A stretch of DNA of 26,759 nucleotides from an uncultured Bacteroidales bacterium (lineage in GTDB: Bacteria > Bacteroidota > Bacteroidia > Bacteroidales > UBA932), in assembly GCA_945983015.1 (NCBI GenBank), contig CAMFSN010000009.1:1-26759 (forward strand). Direction: 5' to 3'. A program made the position numbers and the translations under genes. The notes under the pieces are model-generated. The model was not told the DNA's origin and did no database searches. It was given only the letters and a program-made list of their open reading frames with translations. This document shows positions 1 through 8,585 of the stretch, piece after piece. Position 1 is the stretch's first letter, and every line of letters starts with the position of its first letter.

Positions 1-44
1 CACGTAAGGAGTCGTCGGCAGCGTCAGATGTGTATAAGAGACAG
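1..44 (+). other. Illumina Nextera adapter left on the contig end
   Basis: Bases 12-44 match the 33-base Nextera read-1 transposase adapter (TCGTCGGCAGCGTC followed by the mosaic-end sequence ending in GAGACAG). Bases 4-11 (GTAAGGAG) match the i5 index I know as S505, and bases 1-3 (CAC) fit the end of the P5 primer. This is library-construction sequence, not genome. It creates a spurious ATG at 28 whose first residues read MCIRDR, an artefact peptide typical of untrimmed Nextera contigs. Confidence 0.97.
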
Positions 45-45
45 A

Positions 46-918
46 AAGGGAGCTTTCGACTTCATAGAAAAGCCCCTGGATTTGAACCGCATCCTTATTA
101 CCATTAAGAACGCCACGGACAAGGTGGCTCTTACCTCCCAGAATAAGATACTTAAGAAAAAGGTTTTCGGCGGAGCCAGAATGATAGGTGAGTCCGAGGC
201 CATAAATCGTATTCGCGAAATTATTTCCAAGGTCGCTCCTACTCCGGCCAGGGTTCTGATAGAGGGGCCTAATGGCTCCGGAAAGGAACTGGTGGCTAGG
301 AGTTTACACTCCGAAAGCGACAGGAGTGCAGCCCCTTATATAGAGGTAAACTGCGCTGCCATTCCTTCTGAACTTATCGAAAGCGAACTCTTCGGTCACG
401 AAAAAGGCTCCTTTACTTCTGCCATCAAACAGCACAAAGGTAAGTTTGAACAGGCAGATGGAGGCACTCTGTTCCTGGACGAGATAGGAGATATGTCTCT
501 TGCAGCACAGGCCAAGGTCCTTCGTGTCCTTCAAGAGAACAAACTCAGCAGGGTGGGCAGTGATGCTGACATCAAGGTGGATGTCAGGGTCATCGCCGCT
601 ACGAATAAGGATCTTAGAAAGGAGATAGAGGAGGGACGCTTCCGCGAGGACCTTTATCACAGGTTGAGCGTAATCGTAATCAAGGTTCCTGGCTTGGATG
701 AAAGAAAGAGCGACATTCCTTTGCTGATCAATTATTTCGTAGATCAGCTTTGTGCCGAGACAGCCCTTCCTCGCAAGCATTTCAGTGCGGAGGCGGTGTC
801 CAAGCTTCAGGAACGCAGCTGGAAAGGGAATATCAGGGAACTCAGGAATGTGGTAGAACGATTGCTTATTCTCGGAGATGAGGAGATAAGTGTCAACAAT
901 ATAGAATCTTACGTATGA
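46..918 (+). CDS. Sigma-54-dependent response regulator, 5' truncated, no C-terminal HTH
   Basis: This is the C-terminal part of an NtrC-family activator; its start lies beyond the contig end. The first genuine residues (KGAFDFIEKPLDL) are the end of a receiver domain with the conserved Lys-Pro. A AAA+ sigma-54 interaction domain follows, with Walker A GPNGSGKE (nt 265-288) and Walker B LFLDEIGD around nt 472-489. The sigma-54 contact loop reads GSFTSA (nt 406-423) instead of canonical GAFTGA; I recall such variants in Bacteroidetes homologues. The frame stops soon after the AAA+ lid (GNIRELRNVVERL), leaving no room for the usual Fis-type DNA-binding helix-turn-helix. The TGA stop overlaps the cmk ATG (915-918), so the two are probably translationally coupled. 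The likely partner is the NtrY-like kinase at 3602. The domain call is firm; the absence of DNA binding is inferred from length. Confidence 0.9.
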   Translation, partial: KGAFDFIEKPLDLNRILITIKNATDKVALTSQNKILKKKVFGGARMIGESEAINRIREIISKVAPTPARVLIEGPNGSGKELVARSLHSESDRSAAPYIEVNCAAIPSELIESELFGHEKGSFTSAIKQHKGKFEQADGGTLFLDEIGDMSLAAQAKVLRVLQENKLSRVGSDADIKVDVRVIAATNKDLRKEIEEGRFREDLYHRLSVIVIKVPGLDERKSDIPLLINYFVDQLCAETALPRKHFSAEAVSKLQERSWKGNIRELRNVVERLLILGDEEISVNNIESYV

Positions 919-1604
919 AACTGCCTAAAATTACCATAGCCATAGATGGGTATTCTTCCACCGGCAAAAGTTCTTTTGCCAAGTTGCTCGCAAAGGAACT
1001 TGGCCTGTTGTATCTGGATTCTGGCGCACTCTACAGGGGGGTAACCCTCTTTGCTCAGGAGGCCGGATACATAGATGCCGAGAATCATATAAGTGAAGCC
1101 TTGAAGGAAAAGTTGGCATCCCTGGAACTGAAATTCCTTCAGGGAAAGCTCTACATAGGGGAGCGCTGCGTGGAGGATGAGATTCGTTCGATGAAGGTGT
1201 CTTCTCAGGTAAGTCCCATAGCGGCAGTAGCTTACATTCGGCATTATGTGGATGATTGCCTGCACTGCCTGGCAGCCGAGGAGAGTGTGATTATGGATGG
1301 CAGGGACATAGGCACCACGGTCTTTCCTAATGCTCAGGTGAAGATTTTTATGACTGCAAGTGAGGAGGTCAGGGTGCGCAGGCGCTATGATGAACTGCTT
1401 GCTAAGGGTTCTAATCCTGACTTTGAGGAGGTCAGGGAGAATCTCAGGCAGAGGGATTATATAGATTCTCATAGGGAAACTTCTCCCCTGAGCCAGGCTT
1501 CGGACGCTTTCGTCCTGGATAACTCCGAGATGACTCTCAAGGAGGAGGTAGAGTGGGCCAAGGGTCTGATAAGGGGTAAATTAGGTATTTATGAAGAGTG
1601 TTGA
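915..1604 (+). CDS. cmk: Cytidylate kinase
   Basis: Cytoplasmic (d)CMP kinase, which transfers phosphate from ATP to CMP or dCMP in pyrimidine nucleotide supply. The 229-residue length is normal for bacterial Cmk. The P-loop GYSSTGKSS lies at residues 12-20, the substrate-binding LDSGALYRG at about 34-42, and a GRDIGT segment and an arginine-rich lid (RVRRRYDEL) follow. The ATG at 915 overlaps the upstream TGA, and the 3' end overlaps ispH by 14 bases, so regulator, cmk and ispH look like one transcript. I see no promoter of its own. Confidence 0.96.
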   Translation: MKLPKITIAIDGYSSTGKSSFAKLLAKELGLLYLDSGALYRGVTLFAQEAGYIDAENHISEALKEKLASLELKFLQGKLYIGERCVEDEIRSMKVSSQVSPIAAVAYIRHYVDDCLHCLAAEESVIMDGRDIGTTVFPNAQVKIFMTASEEVRVRRRYDELLAKGSNPDFEEVRENLRQRDYIDSHRETSPLSQASDAFVLDNSEMTLKEEVEWAKGLIRGKLGIYEEC

Positions 1605-2454
1605 GATAGATAGCAATGCGGGCTTTTGCGGCGGTGTCATCAGAACTATAGGAACTGCCGAAAAGTATCTCGCTTCTCGTAAAGGGTCTCATCTGTACTC
1701 CCTGGGAGAGATAGTGCATAATGAATCAGAGATAGCCAGGCTTTCGGCTTTGGGACTTGTGGCTTTGGATGTCGAAGATCTGGATGAAATCAGCGACGCT
1801 TCTGGCGAGGCCATTCTCATCAGGGCCCACGGCCAGCCGCCTGCTACCTATGAATTGCTGGAAAAACAGGGCTTTGAGATAATAGACTGCACTTGTCCCG
1901 TGGTTCTGGGAATTCAAAAGAAAATCAGGGAGGCGGAGGGACGCATAATCATTTTCGGAAAGAAAGGGCATCCGGAAGTCCTCGGCTTGGTAGGACAGAT
2001 AGATGATCTGCAGAGAGTCAGGGTTATAGAGAGCCTGGATGAGGCTTTGGATATGGTGGAAAACGACCTGCCTTCAGGAGCTTGTGAGATTTTCTCTCAG
2101 ACTACCAAAAGTCCCGTGGAATATGAGAAAGTCTGCGACTTGCTGCTTTCCAGAATACCCCGTCTGAAGATACATAAGACCATCTGCAGCCAGGTGGCTA
2201 ACAGATACAGGGAGTTGGAGGAATTCGCCCTGACTCACGATGTCATTATTTTCGTGACCGGAAAGTCCAGCTCTAATGGTAAGGTGCTCAGCACTTTGTG
2301 TAAGAATACCAATATTCGTAGCTATACCGTGGGGTCTGTAGGCGAGATTCAAAGCGCCTGGTTCCGTCCTGACGACAAGGTGGGTATCAGCGGAGCCACT
2401 TCCACCCCGCGCTGGCTTCTTGAGCAGGTGGCAGCCTATGTGGCAGGGCTTTAG
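1591..2454 (+). CDS. ispH: 4-hydroxy-3-methylbut-2-enyl diphosphate reductase
   Basis: Last enzyme of the MEP pathway. It reduces HMBPP to IPP and DMAPP using a [4Fe-4S] cluster. The three expected cluster cysteines are present in their usual contexts: Cys13 in GFCGGV, one in DCTCPVV and one in TICSQVANR. The active-site His-Pro-Glu occurs in KKGHPEVLG. The 287-residue length is typical for the short bacterial form without an S1 fusion. The ATG at 1591 lies inside the end of cmk, suggesting coupling. It implies the host makes isoprenoids by the MEP route. Confidence 0.96.
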   Translation: MKSVEIDSNAGFCGGVIRTIGTAEKYLASRKGSHLYSLGEIVHNESEIARLSALGLVALDVEDLDEISDASGEAILIRAHGQPPATYELLEKQGFEIIDCTCPVVLGIQKKIREAEGRIIIFGKKGHPEVLGLVGQIDDLQRVRVIESLDEALDMVENDLPSGACEIFSQTTKSPVEYEKVCDLLLSRIPRLKIHKTICSQVANRYRELEEFALTHDVIIFVTGKSSSNGKVLSTLCKNTNIRSYTVGSVGEIQSAWFRPDDKVGISGATSTPRWLLEQVAAYVAGL

Positions 2455-2492
2455 GGAATGCCGATTCCAGTATGGCCTGCTGTCCGGAGGAC

Positions 2493-2523
2493 TTGAAATT
2501 AAAAGTCTAATTTATTATATTTG
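2493..2523 (+). promoter_or_regulatory. Bacteroidetes-type promoter for efp
   Basis: A TATATTTG box (2516-2523) matches the Bacteroidetes -7 consensus TAnnTTTG. A TTG (2493-2495) stands 20 bases upstream, near the usual -33 distance. It lies in the 108-base gap between ispH and efp and leaves a short leader before the ATG at 2563. The gap otherwise holds only a small GGAAT/ATTCC hairpin at about 2456-2469 without a T-run. Confidence 0.72.
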
Positions 2524-2562
2524 CACGATTTTTTTAGAATTCATTAATAATTAGACATATTT

Positions 2563-3129
2563 ATGGCAACAACAGCTGATTTTAAAAATGGACTTTATCT
2601 AAAGTTTAACGAAAAACCTTGTATGATTGTATGGTTTCAGCACGTGAAACCTGGAAAGGGCCCTGCTTTTGTGAAGACAAAACTCCGTAATCTGGAGAAT
2701 GGCCGTATCCTGGAGAACACTTTCACCGCCGGAGCTAAGATTGACGTCATCGAAGTGGAGCGTCGTCCATATCAGTTCCTTTACGCTGATGAAGACGGAT
2801 TCAACTTTATGCACGAGGAGACCTATGAGCAGATTACTCTTCCTAAGGACAGTGTGGAGAATGCAGACCTTATGAAAGAGGGCCAGCACGTGGAGATGAT
2901 GTTTGTTACCGGAGAGGAGGAGCGTTGTCTTACCTGCGAACTTCCTACATACGTAACTCTCGAGGTTACCTATGCCGAGCCTGCAGTAAAGGGTAATACT
3001 GCATCCACCTCTGCTCTTAAGGAGGTTACTCTCGAGACTGGAGCTAAGATAATGGTGCCTCTTTTCATCAACCAGGGAGACGTTATCACAGTGAATACTA
3101 CCGACCGCACCTACGGTCAGAGAGTCTAG
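2563..3129 (+). CDS. efp: Elongation factor P
   Basis: EF-P binds between the P and E sites of stalled ribosomes and restores peptide bond formation at polyproline stretches. The protein has 188 residues, the normal length, with the N-terminal KOW-like domain and two OB-type domains; the C-terminal signature ends in TDRTYGQRV. The loop QHVKPGKGPAF carries Lys32 at the position that is post-translationally modified in other bacteria; whether this host modifies it cannot be told here. It is the first gene after a good promoter, and rlmH follows two bases after its stop. Confidence 0.97.
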   Translation: MATTADFKNGLYLKFNEKPCMIVWFQHVKPGKGPAFVKTKLRNLENGRILENTFTAGAKIDVIEVERRPYQFLYADEDGFNFMHEETYEQITLPKDSVENADLMKEGQHVEMMFVTGEEERCLTCELPTYVTLEVTYAEPAVKGNTASTSALKEVTLETGAKIMVPLFINQGDVITVNTTDRTYGQRV

Positions 3130-3131
3130 TT

Positions 3132-3605
3132 GTGAAAATAACTCTACTTACAGTCGGAAAGACTGACATTGATTGGGTTAGCGAAGGCCTGGGGGTATAT
3201 ACTTCCAGGCTTCGCCACTATTTGCCCTTCGAGTTGAAGGAAATTCCTGAATTAAAGAACGTCTCTGCTCTAAGCAGGGAACAGATAAAAGTTCAGGAAG
3301 GCCGGCTGATTTTAAAACACCTGAAAGATTCGGACGAGTTGATACTGCTGGACGAGAGGGGAAAAGAGTTCCGTTCAGTGGAATTTGCTTCCTTTCTGGA
3401 AAAGAAATTTCAGTCTTCCTCCAGGGATTTGACCTTCGTGATAGGCGGCGCTTATGGCTTTTCGCAGGAGGTTTATCAGCGTTCCGACTTTAAGATATCA
3501 CTGTCCAAAATGACTTTTTCCCACCAGATGGTACGCACGATTTTTGTTGAACAGCTCTATCGGGCCTGTACCATTATGAAAGGCGAGAGTTATCATCACG
3601 AATGA
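3132..3605 (+). CDS. rlmH: 23S rRNA pseudouridine-1915 N3-methyltransferase
   Basis: RlmH methylates pseudouridine 1915 in helix 69 of 23S rRNA, using S-adenosylmethionine. The 157-residue length is normal. The SPOUT knot is visible in DLTFVIGGAYGF, followed by SLSKMTFSHQMVR and EQLYRACTI, and the end GESYHHE is the family's conserved C-terminus. The start is a GTG at 3132, two bases past the efp stop; no ATG fits the conserved N-terminus. The TGA overlaps the kinase ATG (3602-3605). Confidence 0.96.
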   Translation: MKITLLTVGKTDIDWVSEGLGVYTSRLRHYLPFELKEIPELKNVSALSREQIKVQEGRLILKHLKDSDELILLDERGKEFRSVEFASFLEKKFQSSSRDLTFVIGGAYGFSQEVYQRSDFKISLSKMTFSHQMVRTIFVEQLYRACTIMKGESYHHE

Positions 3606-6600
3606 AACGGTTTAAGAAAGGTCTGAACGTAGTTCTGCTGGCATCATCCCTGATTTTGCTGGCAGTTTCTTTGGCTTTCCCCCAAAAGGAGGTGGATGTG
3701 GCCAAAGAGGCCGTCGAGTTGGGTAGATCTATTGACAGGAGACTTGATAAACTTGACAAATGTGCCCGCGAACTGCTGAATAAGGATGCGGAGGAACTCT
3801 TTACAGCTAAGGGTCTGCCCGAAGATTTTTCATTTTATCTATATGAGAACCAGCATCTTGTAGCTTGGTGGGGACAGCTTCCGGTCCAGTATGACGAGTA
3901 TGTGGGAGGGAGTCGTCGAACCACTTTGTCCAGTGTCGGGGAAGAGTTTAAGTATTATTATTTCTCAGGGACTTCCTTCCTGATGCGGAGCTATGAGTCG
4001 GATAAGAGAATTCTGATAGCTGCCTTAAGGCTGAATCCTAACGAGCACATCCGGATACAGGAGGGTTTCACGCTCTTGCCTATGAGTATGAAGGATGGGA
4101 ACGTGATCAATGTGCAGGGTAAGCCTACCATAAAGCTTTTCTTTGACTCCCTTCCTGTCAAGAGCCCGCTTCCGGCCCATCTGGCTTGGATTGCATATAT
4201 TCTATTTATGGCCTCTCTGCTATTGAGCCTGAGCTTCCGCCCTAACTTGAAAAATGCCTTGGGTACTATTCTGCTCCTGCTCTTCGTGGTTTTCGTAGCC
4301 TACAGGTGCTATCCGGTCCTGAAGGGGGAACTGACTCAGATTATCAGTATTCTGCTGATTTCCATAATAGTATTCGAAATAGCCACCTCCCTATATCTGG
4401 TCAGAAGGGATATTTGGCGAAATTGGACTAAAAGATATCAGATAATCATAGGCATAGCACTTGATCTCTTATTCGTGCTTTTCCTGATATGGTTCTGCTA
4501 TATATCCATATATAAGGTATTGGTATATACCCATATCAATTTACACCTCTATAAGTTGTGGGCTTTGAGCCTGGATACCCTGGTGGTATATGCGGCGATT
4601 TTCGCTATCTTTTTCTCCATAGCCGAGCTTTTGGATTTGCTGCAGCCTCTTTGGATCAGGATTTTCAAAAGGAGACTGGCTATCTTTTCGGTATCGGGGG
4701 TGTTCATCTATTCTCTGCTATGCTCCATTTTCTGTGTATTTTCCTCCACTTTCATAGGCTTCCAAAGGGAGAGCATCGTCGTCTCCTCCTGGGCAGAGTC
4801 TCTTGCCAATGCTCGTGATTATGAATTGGAAACCCATCTGCGTAGGGTGGAAAGGCAGATATCCAGGGATGAGGTATTGGCCAGGGCTTCTGAAAGCGAC
4901 GAGGCATTCGCCGCTGCAAAATCCAGACTCGTAGACAGGTATTTTCTCAAATATATGAATGCCTACGACCTGACTCTTAAGGTGGGCAGGAATGAGAGTA
5001 TAATTGGCCTGGATGAAGGTGTTCAGATAGAGACTGGTTCCAGGTTTCGCTTTGCTCCAATCTCGGATCAGAGAAGAAGGTATGTGGCTGCCTTTCATTA
5101 TTATAGCTTTGAGGATGGACAGAAGAGCATCTATATTATTCTGGAGCCGAAATACCCTAACAAGCGCTCCCTGAGCACGATGCTCTCAGACGATACCGCC
5201 TCCGAAGTGCCAGGACGCTATTCCTATGCTATGTATAAGGAGGGATACAGGCAGTATATGAAGGGAAACTATGCATACCCTCTGAAATTGGGAGATGAAC
5301 TCTATGCCCATATCTTGAGCGGAAAAGAGTATATCGATAGCGACAACGGATATATCAGCTTTTACACCACAGTCGGAGAGGATGAGGTGATAGTAATGTC
5401 CAGGGGCCAGATATCAGTTGGTATCCTGCTGATAAACACGGTTTTCATAAGCCTTGTCTTTTCTATTTTCCTCTTTTTGATGGTCAGGCGAAAGAAAAGG
5501 AGAATTAACTTTGAGAAGAGTTATTTCAAGCGCTCTATGATCTATGTGGTGATTTTCTCTTTGGTAATGGCTATGTCCATCCTCGCCTTTGTGAGTGTGG
5601 GATTTGTGAATGAGAGAAGTAACAGTTCCGTGAACTGGATGATGTCTGACAAGGTGAACTCCATACGCTTCCAGCTTCAGAACGGGATCAGGGCTTTGGA
5701 GCATCCTGAAGAGTTGAATTCCAGGGAGATGCTGGAGCTGCTCAGAATGGTGGGCGATAACACGGGCTCGGATATCTCCCTCTACAGACCTGACGGAAAG
5801 GTGGTGATGTCCACTATTCCCGAGATTCACGAAAGGCATATTATGGGTTACAGAATGCCTCAGACGCCATACTATCACCTCAGATACGAAAATGAGGGTT
5901 ACTGTATAAATAAGGAGACACTCGGGAACCGCAGCATATATATGCTCTATGCTCCCATAGTTCGGGCCAATGGAGACTTGCTTGCCTTCTTTGCATCTCC
6001 ATATACCGACGGTGGCGGAAATTTCATTTTTGACGCTGTCCTGCATACTGTCAGCGTGCTGGTGGTGTTTATTATCCTGCTGATTATATCCTCCATAGGT
6101 GTTACTGTAGCTATAGACAAGACTTTCAAGCCGCTTTCGGAAATGAGTCGAAAGATGCGTTCGGGAAGACTTGAGAAACTAAGCGAAAGCGGATACAGGG
6201 ATGATGCCGAGATTAAGGATATAGTCACTTCTTATAACCGTATGGTAGATGACCTGTCGAACAGCACCAAGGCTCTGGCTCAGGCGGAAAGGGATAAGGC
6301 CTGGAGTGAAATGGCTCGAAATGTGGCACACGAGATTAAGAATCCTCTGACCCCTATGCAGCTTCAGATACAAAGGGTTCAAAGGCTCAAGGCTATGGGG
6401 GACGAGTCCTGGAAGGAGAAATTCGACTCTATGGCAGAAGTACTGCTAGACCATATCAAAGTGCTTACCGAGACGGCGAATCAGTTTTCCGATTTTGCCA
6501 AGCTGTATTCGGAGGAGCCTGTCGAGGTACCATTGGACAATCTGCTCAGGGAGGAGGTCAGTCTTTTCGATAATCGTCCCGATGTGGAGTTTGTTTATAT

Positions 6601-6961
6601 GGGCCTGCCGGACGTCATCGTCAAAGCCCCAAGGCCTCAGCTTGTCAGAGTCTTTGTAAACCTGCTGAATAATGCGGTTCAGGCCTGTGAGGGGGTTCCT
6701 GACGCCAGGATAGAAGTGTCCTTGCGGAATGGAAGCGATCCGGATTTCTACGAGATAGTTTTCGAAGACAATGGAGCAGGAGTGGAAGAGGCTAATATCT
6801 CCAAACTCTTTACTCCTAAATTTACCACAAAGAGCAGTGGAAGTGGATTGGGCCTGTCTATATGCAAGAGTATTCTTGAGAAATGTGGGGCATCCATATC
6901 TTATTCCAGAAGCTTTAGGCTAGGTGGGGCTTGTTTTACTATTCTTTATCCTAAATCATAG
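3602..6961 (+). CDS. Very large NtrY-like membrane histidine kinase
   Basis: A 1119-residue sensor kinase. TM1 is at about residues 8-27. An extracytoplasmic stretch runs to about 190, then a block of about six hydrophobic helices (195-390). A second extracytoplasmic region runs from about 390 to 600, with helices near 605-630 and 645-670. A third extracytoplasmic region covers 673-810, and the last helix is at about 815-840. A HAMP-like linker follows. The phosphoacceptor His910 sits in VAHEIKNPLTPMQ, which is characteristic of NtrY-like kinases. The ATPase domain has an N-box near 1019-1025 (NLLNNAVQA), DNGAG near 1056 and GSGLGL near 1080. It overlaps rlmH by four bases. The truncated sigma-54 regulator at the window start is the obvious candidate partner, which is inference. 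The signal sensed is unknown. Confidence 0.92.
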   Translation: MKRFKKGLNVVLLASSLILLAVSLAFPQKEVDVAKEAVELGRSIDRRLDKLDKCARELLNKDAEELFTAKGLPEDFSFYLYENQHLVAWWGQLPVQYDEYVGGSRRTTLSSVGEEFKYYYFSGTSFLMRSYESDKRILIAALRLNPNEHIRIQEGFTLLPMSMKDGNVINVQGKPTIKLFFDSLPVKSPLPAHLAWIAYILFMASLLLSLSFRPNLKNALGTILLLLFVVFVAYRCYPVLKGELTQIISILLISIIVFEIATSLYLVRRDIWRNWTKRYQIIIGIALDLLFVLFLIWFCYISIYKVLVYTHINLHLYKLWALSLDTLVVYAAIFAIFFSIAELLDLLQPLWIRIFKRRLAIFSVSGVFIYSLLCSIFCVFSSTFIGFQRESIVVSSWAESLANARDYELETHLRRVERQISRDEVLARASESDEAFAAAKSRLVDRYFLKYMNAYDLTLKVGRNESIIGLDEGVQIETGSRFRFAPISDQRRRYVAAFHYYSFEDGQKSIYIILEPKYPNKRSLSTMLSDDTASEVPGRYSYAMYKEGYRQYMKGNYAYPLKLGDELYAHILSGKEYIDSDNGYISFYTTVGEDEVIVMSRGQISVGILLINTVFISLVFSIFLFLMVRRKKRRINFEKSYFKRSMIYVVIFSLVMAMSILAFVSVGFVNERSNSSVNWMMSDKVNSIRFQLQNGIRALEHPEELNSREMLELLRMVGDNTGSDISLYRPDGKVVMSTIPEIHERHIMGYRMPQTPYYHLRYENEGYCINKETLGNRSIYMLYAPIVRANGDLLAFFASPYTDGGGNFIFDAVLHTVSVLVVFIILLIISSIGVTVAIDKTFKPLSEMSRKMRSGRLEKLSESGYRDDAEIKDIVTSYNRMVDDLSNSTKALAQAERDKAWSEMARNVAHEIKNPLTPMQLQIQRVQRLKAMGDESWKEKFDSMAEVLLDHIKVLTETANQFSDFAKLYSEEPVEVPLDNLLREEVSLFDNRPDVEFVYMGLPDVIVKAPRPQLVRVFVNLLNNAVQACEGVPDARIEVSLRNGSDPDFYEIVFEDNGAGVEEANISKLFTPKFTTKSSGSGLGLSICKSILEKCGASISYSRSFRLGGACFTILYPKS

Positions 6962-6984
6962 TCTGCCATTAGCGGATTTTTATG

Positions 6985-6992
6985 TATATTTG
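6985..6992 (+). promoter_or_regulatory. Probable -7 promoter box before ysxC
   Basis: TATATTTG matches the Bacteroidetes -7 element TAnnTTTG in the 49-base gap between the kinase stop and the ysxC ATG at 7011. I find no TTTG at the -33 distance, so this is weaker than the efp promoter. Transcription from here could cover ysxC to the DJ-1 gene. Confidence 0.5.
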
Positions 6993-7010
6993 TGGGATTG
7001 AGAAGAGAGT

Positions 7011-7607
7011 ATGAAGATAACGAGCGCGACATTTGCCGGAAGCAGCACTAAGGCTGAGCAGAGACCTGCCCGCAGGCTTCCGGAATTTGCCTTTATCGGC
7101 CGCAGTAATGTGGGTAAGTCCAGCCTTATAAATATGCTTTGTAATAATGCCAGGCTGGCGATGACTTCTTCCACTCCTGGTAAGACCAAGGTGGTGAATC
7201 ACTTTTTGATTAATGACAATTGGTATCTGGTAGATCTCCCCGGATATGGCTATGCGAAGTTGGACAGAAAGGGCAGGGACGAACTCAGAAGGCTTATCGA
7301 CGAGTATATTTGTGACAGCCAGGATTTGATGAATCTCTTTGTGCTTATCGATTCCAGACACGATATTACTAAGATTGACCTGGATTTCATTCATCAGCTC
7401 GGGGAGAGGGGAATTCCATTTTCCATCATCTATACGAAGGCAGACAAGGTCGGAGTCAATGTGCTGAAGGCCACTATGGAGAGGAATTGCAGGACACTTG
7501 AGGAAGAGTGGGAGGAATTGCCGGATATGCTGGTCAGCTCGTCTCAGGACAGAAAGGGGAGGGAGGAGATATTGGCATACATAGAGAAAATCTTAAAAAC
7601 CATATAA
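7011..7607 (+). CDS. ysxC: Ribosome biogenesis GTPase YsxC/EngB
   Basis: A TrmE-Era-EngA-YihA-type GTPase needed for 50S subunit assembly. The G1 P-loop GRSNVGKSS is at residues 30-38, G3 is DLPGYGYA, G4 is YTKADK, and a G5-like SSQ lies near the end. The 198-residue length is normal. The ATG at 7011 is preceded by purine-rich AGAAGAGAG. Two bases separate its stop from the prs start, so the two are likely co-transcribed. Confidence 0.95.
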   Translation: MKITSATFAGSSTKAEQRPARRLPEFAFIGRSNVGKSSLINMLCNNARLAMTSSTPGKTKVVNHFLINDNWYLVDLPGYGYAKLDRKGRDELRRLIDEYICDSQDLMNLFVLIDSRHDITKIDLDFIHQLGERGIPFSIIYTKADKVGVNVLKATMERNCRTLEEEWEELPDMLVSSSQDRKGREEILAYIEKILKTI

Positions 7608-7609
7608 CT

Positions 7610-8584
7610 ATGCTTCACAGCCACAGGTTGGAATTGTTTTCTTGCAGGGCATCGGAGGATTTTGCCCGCAGAGTGATAGAGGAATTGAATTTGATCCGGA
7701 ATAGCGATGAGCCGATACAAAAGCTCGGAGCCCTCACTGTCGCCCAGTTCAGTGACGGTGAGTTTCAGCCACAGTTTGAAGACAGCGTGCGCGGGGCAAG
7801 CGTGTATATTGTGCAGTCCACCATCGCGCCTGCTGATAATTTGATGGAATTGCTTCTGGCAGTGGATGCCGCCAAGCGGGCTTCAGCGGACTCGGTGGTA
7901 GCCGTCATTCCTTATTTCGGCTGGGCCAGACAGGATAGAAAGGACAGGCCGCGTGTGGCCATCGGGGCCAAACTTGTAGCGAACCTTCTGCGTGCCGCCG
8001 GAGCCGACAGGGTAATTACCTGCGAACTGCACGCTGAACAGATCCAGGGCTTTTTCGACATTCCGGTGGACCACGTTTACAGTATGAAGGTGTTTCTCCC
8101 TATCATTCAGGGACTTGGCCTGGAGAATCTGTCCGTGGCCGCACCTGATATGGGAGGCGCTAAGAAAGCTAACAATTATGCCCGTGCCCTCGGCGTTCCT
8201 ACCATCATCTGTCATAAGACCAGGGCTAAGGCCAATGTGGTCTCCAATATCACCGCCATCGGAGAGGTGGAAGGTCGCGATATAGTCATCATCGACGATA
8301 TGATAGATACGGCAGGGACTCTGTGCAAGGCTGCCGATGTGCTGATAGAGATGGGGGCTCACAGCGTCAGGGCCTGTGCCACCCACGGAGTGCTCAGCGG
8401 GGGAGCAGTGGAGAGGATTCACGACTCCAAGCTGGAAGCAGTCTATATCAGTGATACCATTCCTCATCCGGAATTGGCCTCGGACGAAAAGATACAGATA
8501 GTGTCTTTGGCTCCGCTTTTCGCCTCCATTATCCATAAGGTTTATAACTACGAGGCTATCAGCCCTGTATTTGAAAGGTGGTAA
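7610..8584 (+). CDS. prs: Ribose-phosphate pyrophosphokinase (PRPP synthetase)
   Basis: Makes phosphoribosyl pyrophosphate from ribose 5-phosphate and ATP, feeding purine, pyrimidine, histidine, tryptophan and NAD synthesis. The ATP-binding segment YFGWARQDRKDRPR is at about residues 102-115, and the PRPP-binding loop DDMIDTAGT is at 229-237. I chose the ATG at 7610, two bases after the ysxC stop, giving 324 residues, close to the family's usual length. The frame stays open upstream to 7508, but that would overlap ysxC and add about 34 residues without family character. Confidence 0.95.
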   Translation: MLHSHRLELFSCRASEDFARRVIEELNLIRNSDEPIQKLGALTVAQFSDGEFQPQFEDSVRGASVYIVQSTIAPADNLMELLLAVDAAKRASADSVVAVIPYFGWARQDRKDRPRVAIGAKLVANLLRAAGADRVITCELHAEQIQGFFDIPVDHVYSMKVFLPIIQGLGLENLSVAAPDMGGAKKANNYARALGVPTIICHKTRAKANVVSNITAIGEVEGRDIVIIDDMIDTAGTLCKAADVLIEMGAHSVRACATHGVLSGGAVERIHDSKLEAVYISDTIPHPELASDEKIQIVSLAPLFASIIHKVYNYEAISPVFERW

Positions 8585-8585
8585 T

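Noticed and set aside
2456..2469. GGAAT/ATTCC hairpin after ispH as a terminator
   Set aside because: The stem is only five base pairs and no T-run follows. It is too weak to call.
7508..7609. Upstream extension of prs
   Set aside because: It would overlap ysxC by about 100 bases and add residues unlike PRPP synthetases. The ATG at 7610 fits the family length.
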